Shown here: positions 11,505 to 20,859 of the stretch, one piece after another
Layout: each line of letters opens with the position of its first letter
Numbering within the stretch: the first letter of the stretch is position 1
Source of the DNA: Acanthosepion esculentum
Taxonomy: Eukaryota; Mollusca; Cephalopoda; Sepiida; Sepiidae
Length of the DNA: 64,000 nucleotides
Reading direction: 5' to 3'
NCBI GenBank assembly: GCA_964036315.1
Contig: OZ038480.1
Coordinates: 15,022,305 to 15,086,304, forward strand
Program-made: the position numbers and the translations under genes
Notes under the pieces: model-generated
Database searches by the model: none
What the model was told of the DNA's origin: nothing
The model's input: the letters and a program-made list of their open reading frames with translations, nothing else

Positions 11505-11715
11505 GATGTAGTTTATCGTCTTACCCAGGACGCGGATGTAGTGTATCCTCTTACCTAGGACGCAGATGTAGTCTATCGTCATACACAAGACGCGGATATA
11601 GTTTATCGTTATATCCAGGACGTGGATGTAGTTTATCCTCTTACCTAGGACGCAGATGTAGTATATCGTCATACGCAGGACGCTGATGTAGTTTATCGTC
11701 ATACCCAGGACGAAA
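11505..11715. repeat. 30-bp minisatellite, about 7 copies
   Basis: The unit GGATGTAGTTTATCGTCTTA plus CCCAGGACGC repeats about seven times, with TTACC(C/T)AGGACGC or CATAC(A/G)C variants. The 10-residue periodic frame on the minus strand (TINYIxVL) is a by-product of the 30-bp period. Confidence 0.9.
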
Positions 11716-11839
11716 AATGATTTTGGTGAAACTTCTAGTTTGCTAGTATGTACATATCGTTGCTAATTAAATTGTAAATATGTATTGTTGGTATTTTTTA
11801 TATAAAAATGTATTGCTGGTATTTTAACAATAAAAAATA

Positions 11840-12040
11840 TATTTTTCTGCTTTCATAGTGTTTTGTTTTTGTTTGGGGGCTCACTATTTTTGCGTAGCTG
11901 GGACCCTAACAGTGGCTACGCCCCCCACTCTGGGCCAGGGGGGCCTGGGAAAAACAGCAATTAATAGGTGGTTCCAAGCACCTCAAAACGTCCGATCAGA
12001 GAACTTGCTGCCGGAAGTAGTCTATCGTCGTACCCAGGAA
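11840..12040 (+). repeat. dispersed repeat block A2
   Basis: Second copy of block A, ending with GGAAGTAGTCTATCGTCGTA and CCCAGG. It runs directly into one partial 30-bp unit, which suggests the 30-bp minisatellite is part of this family. Confidence 0.75.
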
Positions 12041-12617
12041 AATTATAGAAACGAACAGACATGTATTAACTGTGTTGAACAGTAATTGTACAATTTTTGT
12101 TCTTTTATATTCATTAAAAATAAAAGCCACAACAAATCTGGCAACGTGGATATGTATCAACTGTTGCTGAAACTGGTGGAAATATTTGCCGAATGACAAC
12201 ATCCCCGGAAAATAACATGCCCAACTTCATAACAGAGCCTAAGTTTTGACCCTGGTGGTCGGTGTTATATCGACCCCAGCAAGACAATAGTCACTGGGAC
12301 TGGACATCTCGACCTACATGTGCGAGTATGGACACACCACTTTAAAAATCCCTTGTTCCATATCTCGCCACCGTTAGAGTGGGGTGGGAGCGAGTTAAAT
12401 GAGTTCAGATTTAGCTATCAATTGAATCTTCGAAGCGTGGTTCAGACGCCATAAGTAAGGTTTTCGGGTGTATTTTTTACCAAGCGATTGCTTGGATAGA
12501 CGGCTTTTGCTACGGAAACAATTTTCTTAAAAATATTTCCATGCGAAAATTCATTCAAACTTCTTTATGTTATTCACGGTGTTATTATTGTTTATTTATT
12601 TATTTAAAGAACTGTGG
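12041..12617. other. unannotated stretch
   Basis: Moderately GC-balanced with no recognisable domain or repeat. It lies between block A2 and the 122-bp minisatellite. Confidence 0.4.
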
Positions 12618-13285
12618 CACGTGACAACAAATGACGACTGAACGTCAGCGATTGCTCAATATCAAACATGACTCAACTACGGCGCAGAAATCGGTGAATT
12701 CAACAAACAATAAATTTTAAAATCGATGAAATCCGAACATAACCTGAAAAAATGGCGACTGTACGTCAACGATTGCTCAATTTCAAACATGATTCACCTA
12801 CAGCGCAGTAATCGGTGAATTCAACAGACACTAAAGTTTAAAATCGATAAAATCCGAGAATAACCTGACAAAAATTGTCGACTGTACGTCAACGATTGCT
12901 CAATTTCAAACATGACTCAACTACAGCGCATTAATCGGCGAATTCATTGAAAGTTTAAAATCGATAAAATCCGAGCATCACGTGACAAAAAATGGCGACT
13001 GTACGTCAGCGATTGCTCAATTTCAAACATGACTCAACTACGGCGCAGTAATCGGTGAATTCAACAGACACTAAAGATTAAAATCGATAAAATCCGAGCA
13101 TCACGTGACAAAAAATGGCGACTGAACGTCAGCGATTTCTCAATGTCAAACATGACTCAACTGCGGCGCTGTAATCGGTGAATTCAACAAACACTAAAAT
13201 TTAAAATCGATAAAATCCGAGCATAACCTGACAAAAAATGGTGACTGTACGTCAGTGATTGCTCAATTTCAAACATGACTTTTCA
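12618..13285. repeat. ~122-bp minisatellite, about 5.5 copies
   Basis: GACTG(T/A)ACGTCA(G/A)CGATTGCT recurs at 12635, 12757, 12880, 12997, 13120 and 13242 (spacing 117-123). Each unit also contains CAAACATGACTCAACTAC, AATCGGTGAATTCAAC and AAAATCGATAAAATCCGAGC. Confidence 0.95.
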
Positions 13286-13724
13286 ACCAAACGTCCATCT
13301 TCTTCACCAGAAACATCATCCCATAATCTTCCTCATATATAATCTTAATTTCCTATAAACTGTGCACAATCATTTGCGAAACTTCTTTAAAACTTTCTTT
13401 AAAATACGTAGACTGGCTTGCATCATGGAACAGCGTTCAATTTACTTGATTGTATAATAAATGTGTATGGCATACATGTATCTGGCACTTGCTACGTGAC
13501 AAATACCAACCATAACCTCCTAGGCATTGACTTCATTGAACCTCTTGGACTTTTCGATGTCCCACTCAGTCCTGCGTGTAACCTGATAACCAGAAATTCA
13601 TCGTCTCTATGCATCGTCGCAGGCCATTCCAAACATTTCATAAACACTTACCTCCTTTGTTCAATAAAAATATTGAACTATTTAGTCAAGCAGTGGCTAC
13701 ATTAAAACTAAATCTTTTTGCTAA
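13286..13724. other. unannotated stretch
   Basis: A 95-codon plus-strand frame (13418-13705) includes TNTNHNLLGIDFIEPLGLFD. This loosely resembles retropepsin-flank text of gypsy polyproteins (...LLGxDFI), but no DSG catalytic triad is visible. Left unassigned. Confidence 0.35.
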
Positions 13725-14200
13725 TCCCGTCCAGGGTATGTCGATAAACTACATCCGACAGCAAGGACACTTTTAGGGAGATTTTTAAGGAGCGTGGGAA
13801 CACATCTTAGTTGCTGTTGTTCCCAGGTTCACCCTTACATGGGGTGGAAGAACCTGATAGGTTCCCAGCTACGGGCGAATAGTTAACCCCAAAACTGGGG
13901 TCAAAACACTATGAAAGGATAAAAATTTTATAGTTAAAATGCCAGCAATACATTTTCATAGTATAAAAATTACCAGCAATACATTTTGGTAAAAAAAGAA
14001 TTTTACTAACCATACATTTTTGTAAAAGAAAATATTACCAGCAATATATGTTTGTAAAAGAAAAATTATCAATGGAAAAAATGGAATCCATTTTCGAAAA
14101 AATAGATTACCAACAATGCATTTTTTTGTAAAAGAAATTAGCCGCAAAGCATTTTTGAAAAATCAAAAATACATTTTTCTAAAAGAAATTACTCATGCTC
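13725..14200 (-). repeat. dispersed repeat block A3 plus 30-bp repeats, inverted
   Basis: Inverse copy of block A (13725-13930: GGTATGTCGATAAACTACAT, GGTTCCCAGCTACGGGCGAA, AGTTAACCCC). It is followed by inverted AT-rich units of type TTACCAGCAATACATTTT, about six copies to 14200. Together with 11096-12040 it makes an inverted arrangement about 3 kb across. Confidence 0.75.
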
Positions 14201-14739
14201 CCAAGAAAATTAAATTTCCGTATTAGATGACCCATGAGAATTTGATATGCCTCTGAAAACTTTTGCTAAGCTTGTTTTTTCATTCAAACTAGCCGTCCCA
14301 TACGCTGCATTAGAAATGGTTAACAATGAGTGAAAACGTTTGGAAGAAATAATACGCTTACGCCAATCTCTTAATCTCAATGCGCGGTACCAACTGCGGT
14401 AAGTAAAATCCGACGGATTCATTCGGTTGTATCTAGACTTTTCAACCGGCATTAATGCCGCATTCGAAGGTCATCACTACCCATTGCCCGTCCCAGAGAA
14501 CATATTTACAATGCTTAATGTGACAGAGAGAGTTTGGGAAACACACAAACACACACACACACATATATTTTTTAATGAAATTGGAGTAGATTTGAACAGC
14601 GAAATTAGATCAGAATAATTTTGTTTGCTGAAGGAAACCTGATCTCGCCCATTTGGAATTGGGTCATTAGAAAAGACAATGAAAATGTTAGAAATAACTT
14701 TTGTCTGTTAAAATTATAAATAGGGCTGAGTAAGCAGGA
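14201..14739. other. unannotated stretch
   Basis: Contains a short CA run near 14547-14563. The 80-codon minus frame at 14210-14452 has no recognised relatives. Nothing else was seen. Confidence 0.4.
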
Positions 14740-15091
14740 AAGGACTTTTGAAATTCCCATGGTTTTGGGTCGACAGCGACACTCATGATTATCGGGTGTG
14801 GACCAAGGGTCGATTTGTGATCACCCAGGCTTATCTATATAAACGCGCACAGAAATATGTTGAGAGAGTGGTTGGCTGGTCTGCTGTCGAGTGCAGTCGA
14901 GCTGGAGAGAGAGGTCTGAGTTTGGGAGTGACATCAGACGTTGGAGCCAGGCGCCCGCTTACATATTTTGCTGATATACGTACAAAGAAGCGAATTACTC
15001 CACCAACGTCTAAGACTACTAGTTCTACTATTATTACTACCACTGGAAACGGAAACGTCGAACAAGCTACAATAATCAAGAGTCGCATATC
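14740..15091 (+). promoter_or_regulatory. TATA-containing, GC-richer flank (possible older LTR piece)
   Basis: TCTATATAAACGCGC near 14833 is a good TATA-box candidate. Downstream to 15091 the DNA is GC-richer than its surroundings. The sequence is cut at 15091 by the LTR retrotransposon and seems to resume at 19640. It could be a solo LTR or another element's promoter. No matching partner copy exists in the window. Confidence 0.3.
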
Positions 15092-15853
15092 TGTGAGACT
15101 ACCCACCTCTGCAACTCGCTGCACAAAGACACTGACCCCACGTCGTAGAATTTCTGTGCGGTGGATCGAGCGAGAGGTAGGCTCACAGGTAAAAGAAAAA
15201 CACAACTACAAACTTGGGTAAGACGAAAAGAGGAGAGAAGGTGTGTGACCTTTTTGTGGATGATAACTCTTGGTTGATTCTCGGCTGGCGGAAAAAATAT
15301 ATCCTAACTAACAATGTCCGGCTGCTAATGGGTCGCTCTTCGATGTTACGTGCTCCGGCCTAAATCAACCTTCCTCGAACCTAAACTAAGTCTAACTCCC
15401 CGTGGCCCAAAGCGCTGCCGTATATATGGAGAATCCTCTTTCCTCATTTCCGGACAAGGGACACCCACGAATAAACCCATAACTTTTTCATGACCATTTC
15501 TCTCTTTGAAGAAAGTGGACATAAAAATATTTCTTAGCCTAGCTGACTCCGATTCAGGGACATTAAATTCAAACCCTTTTAAGTTTTGACCAGAGCCGGT
15601 CTTTTTCCTATCTTAGTATTTTGACAAGTACTTAACACTTATCTACCCTTTTCGCCATATGTTTTTATCTAGATTCCTAATCTAATCATTTGGTCTTGAA
15701 GTTTGATGCCCAGGTCAAATCTAACTAATCTTCTCGCACATATGCGTGCGCGCGCACGCACACACAGATGTGGGGGTGTATATATACACACACACAGATG
15801 TGCGGGCGCACACACACACACGCGTGCGCATATACCCGACTCATAGTGTCACA
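15092..15853 (-). repeat. 3' LTR of the gag-only element
   Basis: 762 bp. By eye it shows no difference from the copy at 18878-19639, including the CG/CA-rich microsatellite near 15735-15830. An 85-124 codon minus frame over its end is an LTR artefact that appears in both copies. Confidence 0.93.
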
Positions 15854-15865
15854 CACCTCCCCCAA
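15854..15865 (-). promoter_or_regulatory. polypurine tract
   Basis: TTGGGGGAGGTG on the minus strand immediately upstream of the 3' LTR, in the place where plus-strand DNA synthesis is primed. Confidence 0.75.
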
Positions 15866-16309
15866 TCATCTTTGTCATTTATTTCATAAATTACACAAAA
15901 ATTTCAACAACAATTAGACACTATGCATCTCCCCCTGCACATTATGACCCTGCTCGGGCATCCCCGAAGAGAATACAATAATGTACAGGTCGCAAAAACA
16001 AATTACCACAGAATTCACAACAATTATCGCCACTCATCAGAGGTGGACAACAGGTTTCAACAATACAATATGAGACTATGTATTCTCGGCCGAGGAGAAA
16101 ACAAAATAAAAATATACAACACACACAAAAAAAAAAAAAATATACAGACAACAACAACCGAAATTACAAGAATTTCAAAGGGTTACGGTCATCCCCTAAC
16201 AAAATAAAACTACGGCATAGCCAACACTGCACTGGGGTGGTTGGGATCATCCACCCCTTACAACACTAACATACATATAAGGAGAGAGGAAGAAAAAAAA
16301 ATTGTTGGT

Positions 16310-16855
16310 TTCAGTCCTTCCACTTTGCTTTCCTGTGAACAATTTTGAGGGGCTCCTGACTCATTCCTATTCCGTAATCCAGGAGGACTTTTCGATTCAC
16401 CTCCAACATCATTCAATTTTTCAATTTTTCAACATTTCGCCCCCCCCCCCAACAAACACAGGGGAATTTTAACCACCCCTATCCACATATTCAGGAGTAT
16501 TTTTCGGCTTATCTCCCCTTTTCCTTACGACGTGGGAACATCATAATTTCCGCAGTTCTTTCGGTGTCGTATCAGGAATAATGTTTTCTTCCACCTTGCT
16601 TTCTGTGAACAATTTTGAGGGGCTCCTGACTCATTCCTATTCCGCAATCCAGGAGGACTTTTCGATTCACCTCCAACATCATTCAATTTTTCAACATTTC
16701 GCCCCCCCCCCCCCAACAAACACAGGGGAATTTTAACCACCCCTATCCAAATATTCAGGAGTATTTTTCGGCTTATCTCCCCTTTTCCTTACGACGTGGG
16801 AACATCATAATTTCCGCAGTTCTTTCGGTGTCGTAACAGGAATAATGTTTTTGGA
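16310..16855 (-). repeat. ~270-bp tandem duplication inside the LTR element
   Basis: Two units, about 16317-16588 and 16589-16855. Both contain GAACAATTTTGAGGGGCTCC, CAGGAGGACTTTTCGATTCA, a C10-12 run, CCACCCCTATCCA and GACGTGGGAACATCATAATT. They differ in poly-C length and a few bases. The position is between gag and the 3' LTR, where pol would be in a complete element. Confidence 0.9.
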
Positions 16856-17070
16856 AAGCATTGTGGAATTCACTCCTCCACCAGGGATCTTCACTACCCC
16901 CTGTACAAAAACCACAAACTCTCTCCCTGTGTTTACTGGGTATGTCAACATGACTGACTTCCCAGCCACCCTCACACCATCTACATACAACAACACAAAA
17001 AAAAATCACACCATCTACATACAACAACACAACAAAAAAAAAGAAGAGAAGAAAAAAAAAATGTTCACCT

Positions 17071-17379
17071 TCAATGGTTAAGCTTGGCGAGTTTTGCTTT
17101 TCTTTTTTTTTTTTTTTTTTTTAAGTCATTCATTTTTATGACGCCAAGTTGTAGCGGCTTTGCAAGTGGTGACACCACCGAGCATGCAGTGTCCGATTGG
17201 TCCATAATTGGGAAAACTATACTGTCTTTTGTTTCCTTGGTCCCTGCTATCCTGACTGACATTCCATCTTGGTCACTATGTCTTTTTTTTGTCATATTTC
17301 TAATCCTACATCTTATCAACCACTGCCTTCCCCGGATTATCAATATCACTACAATTGCAATTACGACCATGACACACAC
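17071..17379 (-). other. small open frame with hydrophobic N-terminus in LTR element
   Basis: 102 codons downstream of gag. It starts with a membrane-like stretch (MCVMVVIAIVVILII) followed by basic residues, and ends in a lysine run encoded by an A-rich tract. No family is recognised. It could be a chance frame; nothing ties it to an envelope or protease. Confidence 0.25.
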
Positions 17380-17426
17380 ACCTAGTGACGAAACCTCCTA
17401 CATCCGGATGCAACCTCCTTTCTGGG

Positions 17427-18194
17427 TCACTCCCTCCGTATGTGACCCAGCTGTCCGCACTCCCAACACCCCGGTTGTCTTGGGTCAGGGAGTGGCCTTC
17501 TCCAGCCCCTTTCATGGGGGTGGTCTCTCCAACGATAGCCCGAATGGCCACGATCCCCCTGATCCCAAGCAACAGGAGGAGTCTCTGTCCACCCCGTTCT
17601 CGTCTCTCTTGCCCATCCCTTTTCTTCTCCCCTCCCCTGGGAGGCTGTGAGCCTATTATAGAGCCTAAGACTCTTTCCTGCCGTTGCAAACGCCTCCGCA
17701 AGTGAGGCTGGGGCCGCCCTTGCTGTGTCTTCTCTTACGAACGCATTTTCTATAGCGTCCGTGTAGTACTCAGCTAGCTGCGCCTGCACCGCCTCCCCAT
17801 CACGTTGAACAGCGTCTTTGTATGCAACCTTAGCTAATCCTAAAACTCTACTTGCTAGTTCCGAGAGAGTTTCTCCTTCCCTTTGCTTAATCTTAATTAA
17901 GGCCCTAGCAGCATCAGTCGCACTAGTATAATCACTGTACTGGTTCGTCAGCTGTTCTAAAAGGTCTCCCCAGTTACTTTCAGGATTATCATCTAAATAT
18001 AATCCTATGTACTCTGATACCACCCCGTCCGAATAGTCATAAGCCAGATTCACCAACTCTGTCTGTGTAAGTTGGTAAATTCTAGCCTTTTTCTTCAGAG
18101 CTTGTACCCAGGCCGGAAATGCACAGGCCTTTCCCGTGAATATAGGGATCTTGGATCCACTTGCGGCTACCTTAAAAATATCTATCCTATCCAT
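17427..18194 (-). CDS. gag: gag-like protein of the LTR element
   Basis: 255 codons starting MDRIDIFKVAASGSKIPIFT. The N-terminal two-thirds reads like retrotransposon Gag capsid sequence: F-x-G ... W-x-x-AL, NWGDLLEQLTNQYSDYTSAT, QREGETLSELASRVLGLAK. A basic, Arg/Trp-rich linker follows. The end is a CCHC zinc knuckle, CWECGQLGHIRRE, which binds nucleic acid in Gag proteins. The codon for the fourth ligand (expected Cys, TGY) is TGA at 17427-17429, so the protein stops one residue short of a complete CX2CX4HX4C. Past it the frame runs only about 15 more codons to a TAG. The start is the first ATG after the 5' leader. Expected role: particle assembly of the retroelement in the cytoplasm. Confidence 0.85.
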   Translation of the reverse strand: MDRIDIFKVAASGSKIPIFTGKACAFPAWVQALKKKARIYQLTQTELVNLAYDYSDGVVSEYIGLYLDDNPESNWGDLLEQLTNQYSDYTSATDAARALIKIKQREGETLSELASRVLGLAKVAYKDAVQRDGEAVQAQLAEYYTDAIENAFVREDTARAAPASLAEAFATAGKSLRLYNRLTASQGRGEEKGWARETRTGWTETPPVAWDQGDRGHSGYRWRDHPHERGWRRPLPDPRQPGCWECGQLGHIRRE

Positions 18195-18299
18195 ATTTCT
18201 ATTAAATGCCAGCCAGAAACACTAGTTAGAAACAACAAGGACCAAAAAAAAAAATAAAACAAAAGAACAAATTTTCAGCCTACCTTGCAGGGACCGGAA

Positions 18300-18356
18300 T
18301 AGATTCCCTTTTTCTGTTTCTTTCTTTTTTTTTTTTCTTTTTTTTCCTTCCTTTTT

Positions 18357-18387
<31 letters not shown>

Positions 18388-18405
18388 CCTTTTTTTTTTT
18401 TTTAG
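18300..18405. repeat. poly-T/TTC-rich leader tract
   Basis: Long T runs with scattered C in the element's 5' leader, which on the minus strand read as A/G-rich. A second T-rich, CT-rich block continues to about 18700. Low-complexity; frames across it are not coding. Confidence 0.8.
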
Positions 18406-18859
18406 TGTTTGTTTACTTGTTCATTGCAGTCGTCCTCCTAGATGTAGTAAAAATTTAAAAAAAAAAAAAAATCTCCAGTATTTGAAGTGTCCGTTCTCTA
18501 AGGGGGAAAGGAGTGTGTATCTGTCTGTGCCTCCTTTCTTGCTTCCTTTCTCTCTCTCACTCTGCGTCACTTTCTTTTTAACTGTTCCCTTTCCTCCTTT
18601 TGCCTCTGTTTTTATCTGTCTTTGTTTCGTCGTTCGTCTGTTTTTGTTTTGGTTTGGTTGTTTTTTGTTTTTCCTAAATTTTTTTTTTTTTATACACACG
18701 TATCTGTGTCTATCGGATTATCGAAGTCTTCACTCATTTACACATATATACACATACACCTATGCACATATATTGAGTGTTTAATCGGACGATTCGATCT
18801 TTCCTTCCTTCTCCTTCCTCCACAAAGTCTATCGTACTAGCGTGCAACCCAAGGTCGGT

Positions 18860-18877
18860 CCTGGTCGGCGGCGCCAA
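18860..18877 (-). promoter_or_regulatory. primer-binding site
   Basis: Directly inside the 5' LTR on the minus strand the sequence is TTGGCGCCGCCGACCAGG. The TGGCGCC core one base after the LTR is the form expected for pairing with a tRNA 3' end. The tRNA species was not determined. Confidence 0.7.
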
Positions 18878-19639
18878 TGTGAGACTACCCACCTCTGCAA
18901 CTCGCTGCACAAAGACACTGACCCCACGTCGTAGAATTTCTGTGCGGTGGATCGAGCGAGAGGTAGGCTCACAGGTAAAAGAAAAACACAACTACAAACT
19001 TGGGTAAGACGAAAAGAGGAGAGAAGGTGTGTGACCTTTTTGTGGATGATAACTCTTGGTTGATTCTCGGCTGGCGGAAAAAATATATCCTAACTAACAA
19101 TGTCCGGCTGCTAATGGGTCGCTCTTCGATGTTACGTGCTCCGGCCTAAATCAACCTTCCTCGAACCTAAACTAAGTCTAACTCCCCGTGGCCCAAAGCG
19201 CTGCCGTATATATGGAGAATCCTCTTTCCTCATTTCCGGACAAGGGACACCCACGAATAAACCCATAACTTTTTCATGACCATTTCTCTCTTTGAAGAAA
19301 GTGGACATAAAAATATTTCTTAGCCTAGCTGACTCCGATTCAGGGACATTAAATTCAAACCCTTTTAAGTTTTGACCAGAGCCGGTCTTTTTCCTATCTT
19401 AGTATTTTGACAAGTACTTAACACTTATCTACCCTTTTCGCCATATGTTTTTATCTAGATTCCTAATCTAATCATTTGGTCTTGAAGTTTGATGCCCAGG
19501 TCAAATCTAACTAATCTTCTCGCACATATGCGTGCGCGCGCACGCACACACAGATGTGGGGGTGTATATATACACACACACAGATGTGCGGGCGCACACA
19601 CACACACGCGTGCGCATATACCCGACTCATAGTGTCACA
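18878..19639 (-). repeat. 5' LTR of the gag-only element
   Basis: Same 762-bp sequence as 15092-15853. In retroelements it carries the promoter; no TATA box was pinned down with confidence on the minus strand. Confidence 0.93.
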
Positions 19640-19796
19640 TATCGTTCTGAGACGATTTCACAAAAAGCTAATCACAACTCTCTTTCTCTCTCTCTTATCC
19701 AGTGTATGAGTTTTTACGTCGATTATTTTTGTTTCTGTAACCCGTTTCTTTTCTATACTATTCTTTTCTGCTATATAAAAGACATTAACAATTCAA

Positions 19797-19799
<3 letters not shown>

Positions 19800-19847
<48 letters not shown>

Positions 19848-20123
19848 ATTAATAGATTTAAAATATGGTTTTACCGCTACACAGTGATAACCTTGTTTCA
19901 GAAATGGAACTAATGTCTTTGGTTTAATAACAAAATTAAATTCAGGGGCTTTAGCTTCCATTTCTGAAACATGGTTATCACTGTGTAGCGGTAAAACCAT
20001 ATTTTAAATCTATTAATTTATAATATTAATGCTCTGTAAATTTAAATTTACATAGAGCACTATTGTGTAAAAATAAAAATATCTATAAGAACACCGGATT
20101 TTATATCTTACTGTTCTTTCCTT

Positions 20124-20190
<67 letters not shown>
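19800..20190. repeat. long inverted repeat (hairpin) between (TA)n tracts
   Basis: Arms of about 67 bp (19845-19910 and 19958-20023) pair with one mismatch around a loop of about 47 bp. The arm includes GGTTTTACCGCTACACAGTG. A second small palindrome, GCTCTGTAAATTT/AAATTTACATAGAGC, follows at 20031-20060. (TA)n tracts bound it at 19799-19842 and 20129-20189, and the outer arm end (TATAAATTAATAGATTTAAA) is repeated once more at 20188. This fits a fold-back or MITE-type element. Confidence 0.9.
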
Positions 20191-20193
<3 letters not shown>

Positions 20194-20208
20194 ATTAATA
20201 GATTTAAA

Positions 20209-20534
20209 ATATGCTAATACCCTTGGGAAAAGTGTGAATCCTCTTCTTCTCCCTCCAACTATGGGTAAATAGCAGGACAGACTGGGTTCTATACCCTTGG
20301 ATGGCAACTGGTCTAGAAGGACCACTCTGAATTCAAAACCTGCGGAGGGTCGTTTGGGGAACTTGTGGCATCCGTTGCACCAGGTCTCTGTATTCGTCCC
20401 TCCAAAAAGTGTGGATGGCCCTGCACAAAAGCCTTCACCACTATAATCAAAGCCTTCACCACTATAATCAAATTCTGTGCGGGTGTCGGGAACTGATCTG
20501 TCTGACCCTCATACGTCGAGTTCGACGGGAAAGT

Positions 20535-20540
<6 letters not shown>
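20209..20540 (+). mobile_element. tRNA-type SINE, 5' truncated
   Basis: Same body as the fuller minus copy at 42791-43206. It starts TGCTAATACCCTTGGGAAAA and runs through GGACAGACTGGGTTCTATA, GATGGCAACTGGTCTAG and GGAACTGATCTGTCTGACCC to GGGAAAGTCCATCA, ending in (TA)n. The tRNA head is missing. A CAAAGCCTTCACCACTATAAT segment is tandemly doubled. Confidence 0.85.

Positions 20541-20607
<67 letters not shown>
20541..20607. repeat. (TA)n microsatellite
   Basis: Pure TA run at the 3' end of the SINE. Confidence 0.97.
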
Positions 20608-20610
<3 letters not shown>

Positions 20611-20859
20611 GTGCATTCTAAATTTCTTAGCACAGATTGTCCAGCCGTGTCTACATCTTCAGTTGACCGTGAATGGATGAACATCTGCTTTCTGGATCAA
20701 ACCAAATACAACGTGGGCAGGAAGCAGAATTAAACCAGTGGACCGGTCGAATGATCTACGGATGATCAGGGGACCTAAGGTCACTCCCTTAAGTTCGGTT
20801 AAGACCGAGTAGACACCTCAACCCAGAGAGTAAGACGTCGGAAGTTGAGGGGCTGGGGC
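20608..20859. other. unannotated stretch
   Basis: No domain recognised. It precedes the gypsy RT fragment and may include more of that element. Confidence 0.35.

Larger units (their letters stand above)
15092..19639 (-). mobile_element. gag-only LTR retrotransposon, 4548 bp
   Basis: Two 762-bp LTRs (15092-15853, 18878-19639) flank a 3024-bp interior. LTRs begin TGTGA and end TCACA. A 4-bp duplication TATC flanks the element (15088-15091, 19640-19643). On the minus strand the 5' LTR is the right one. A PBS-like TTGGCGCCGCCGACCAGG starts at 18877, and the purine tract TGGGGGAGGTG abuts the 3' LTR at 15854. The only domain found inside is gag (17427-18194). No RT, RNase H, integrase or protease motif is visible, so the element must depend on another's enzymes. 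Gag and layout suggest Ty3/gypsy, which is an inference. Confidence 0.92.

Noticed and set aside
13418..13705. Gypsy protease region (LLGIDFI)
   Set aside because: Only a six-residue resemblance with no active-site DSG/DTG motif nearby; insufficient.
17306..17705. Frames overlapping the gag 3' end on both strands
   Set aside because: Out of frame with the gag knuckle and without retroviral pol motifs; interpreted as shadows.
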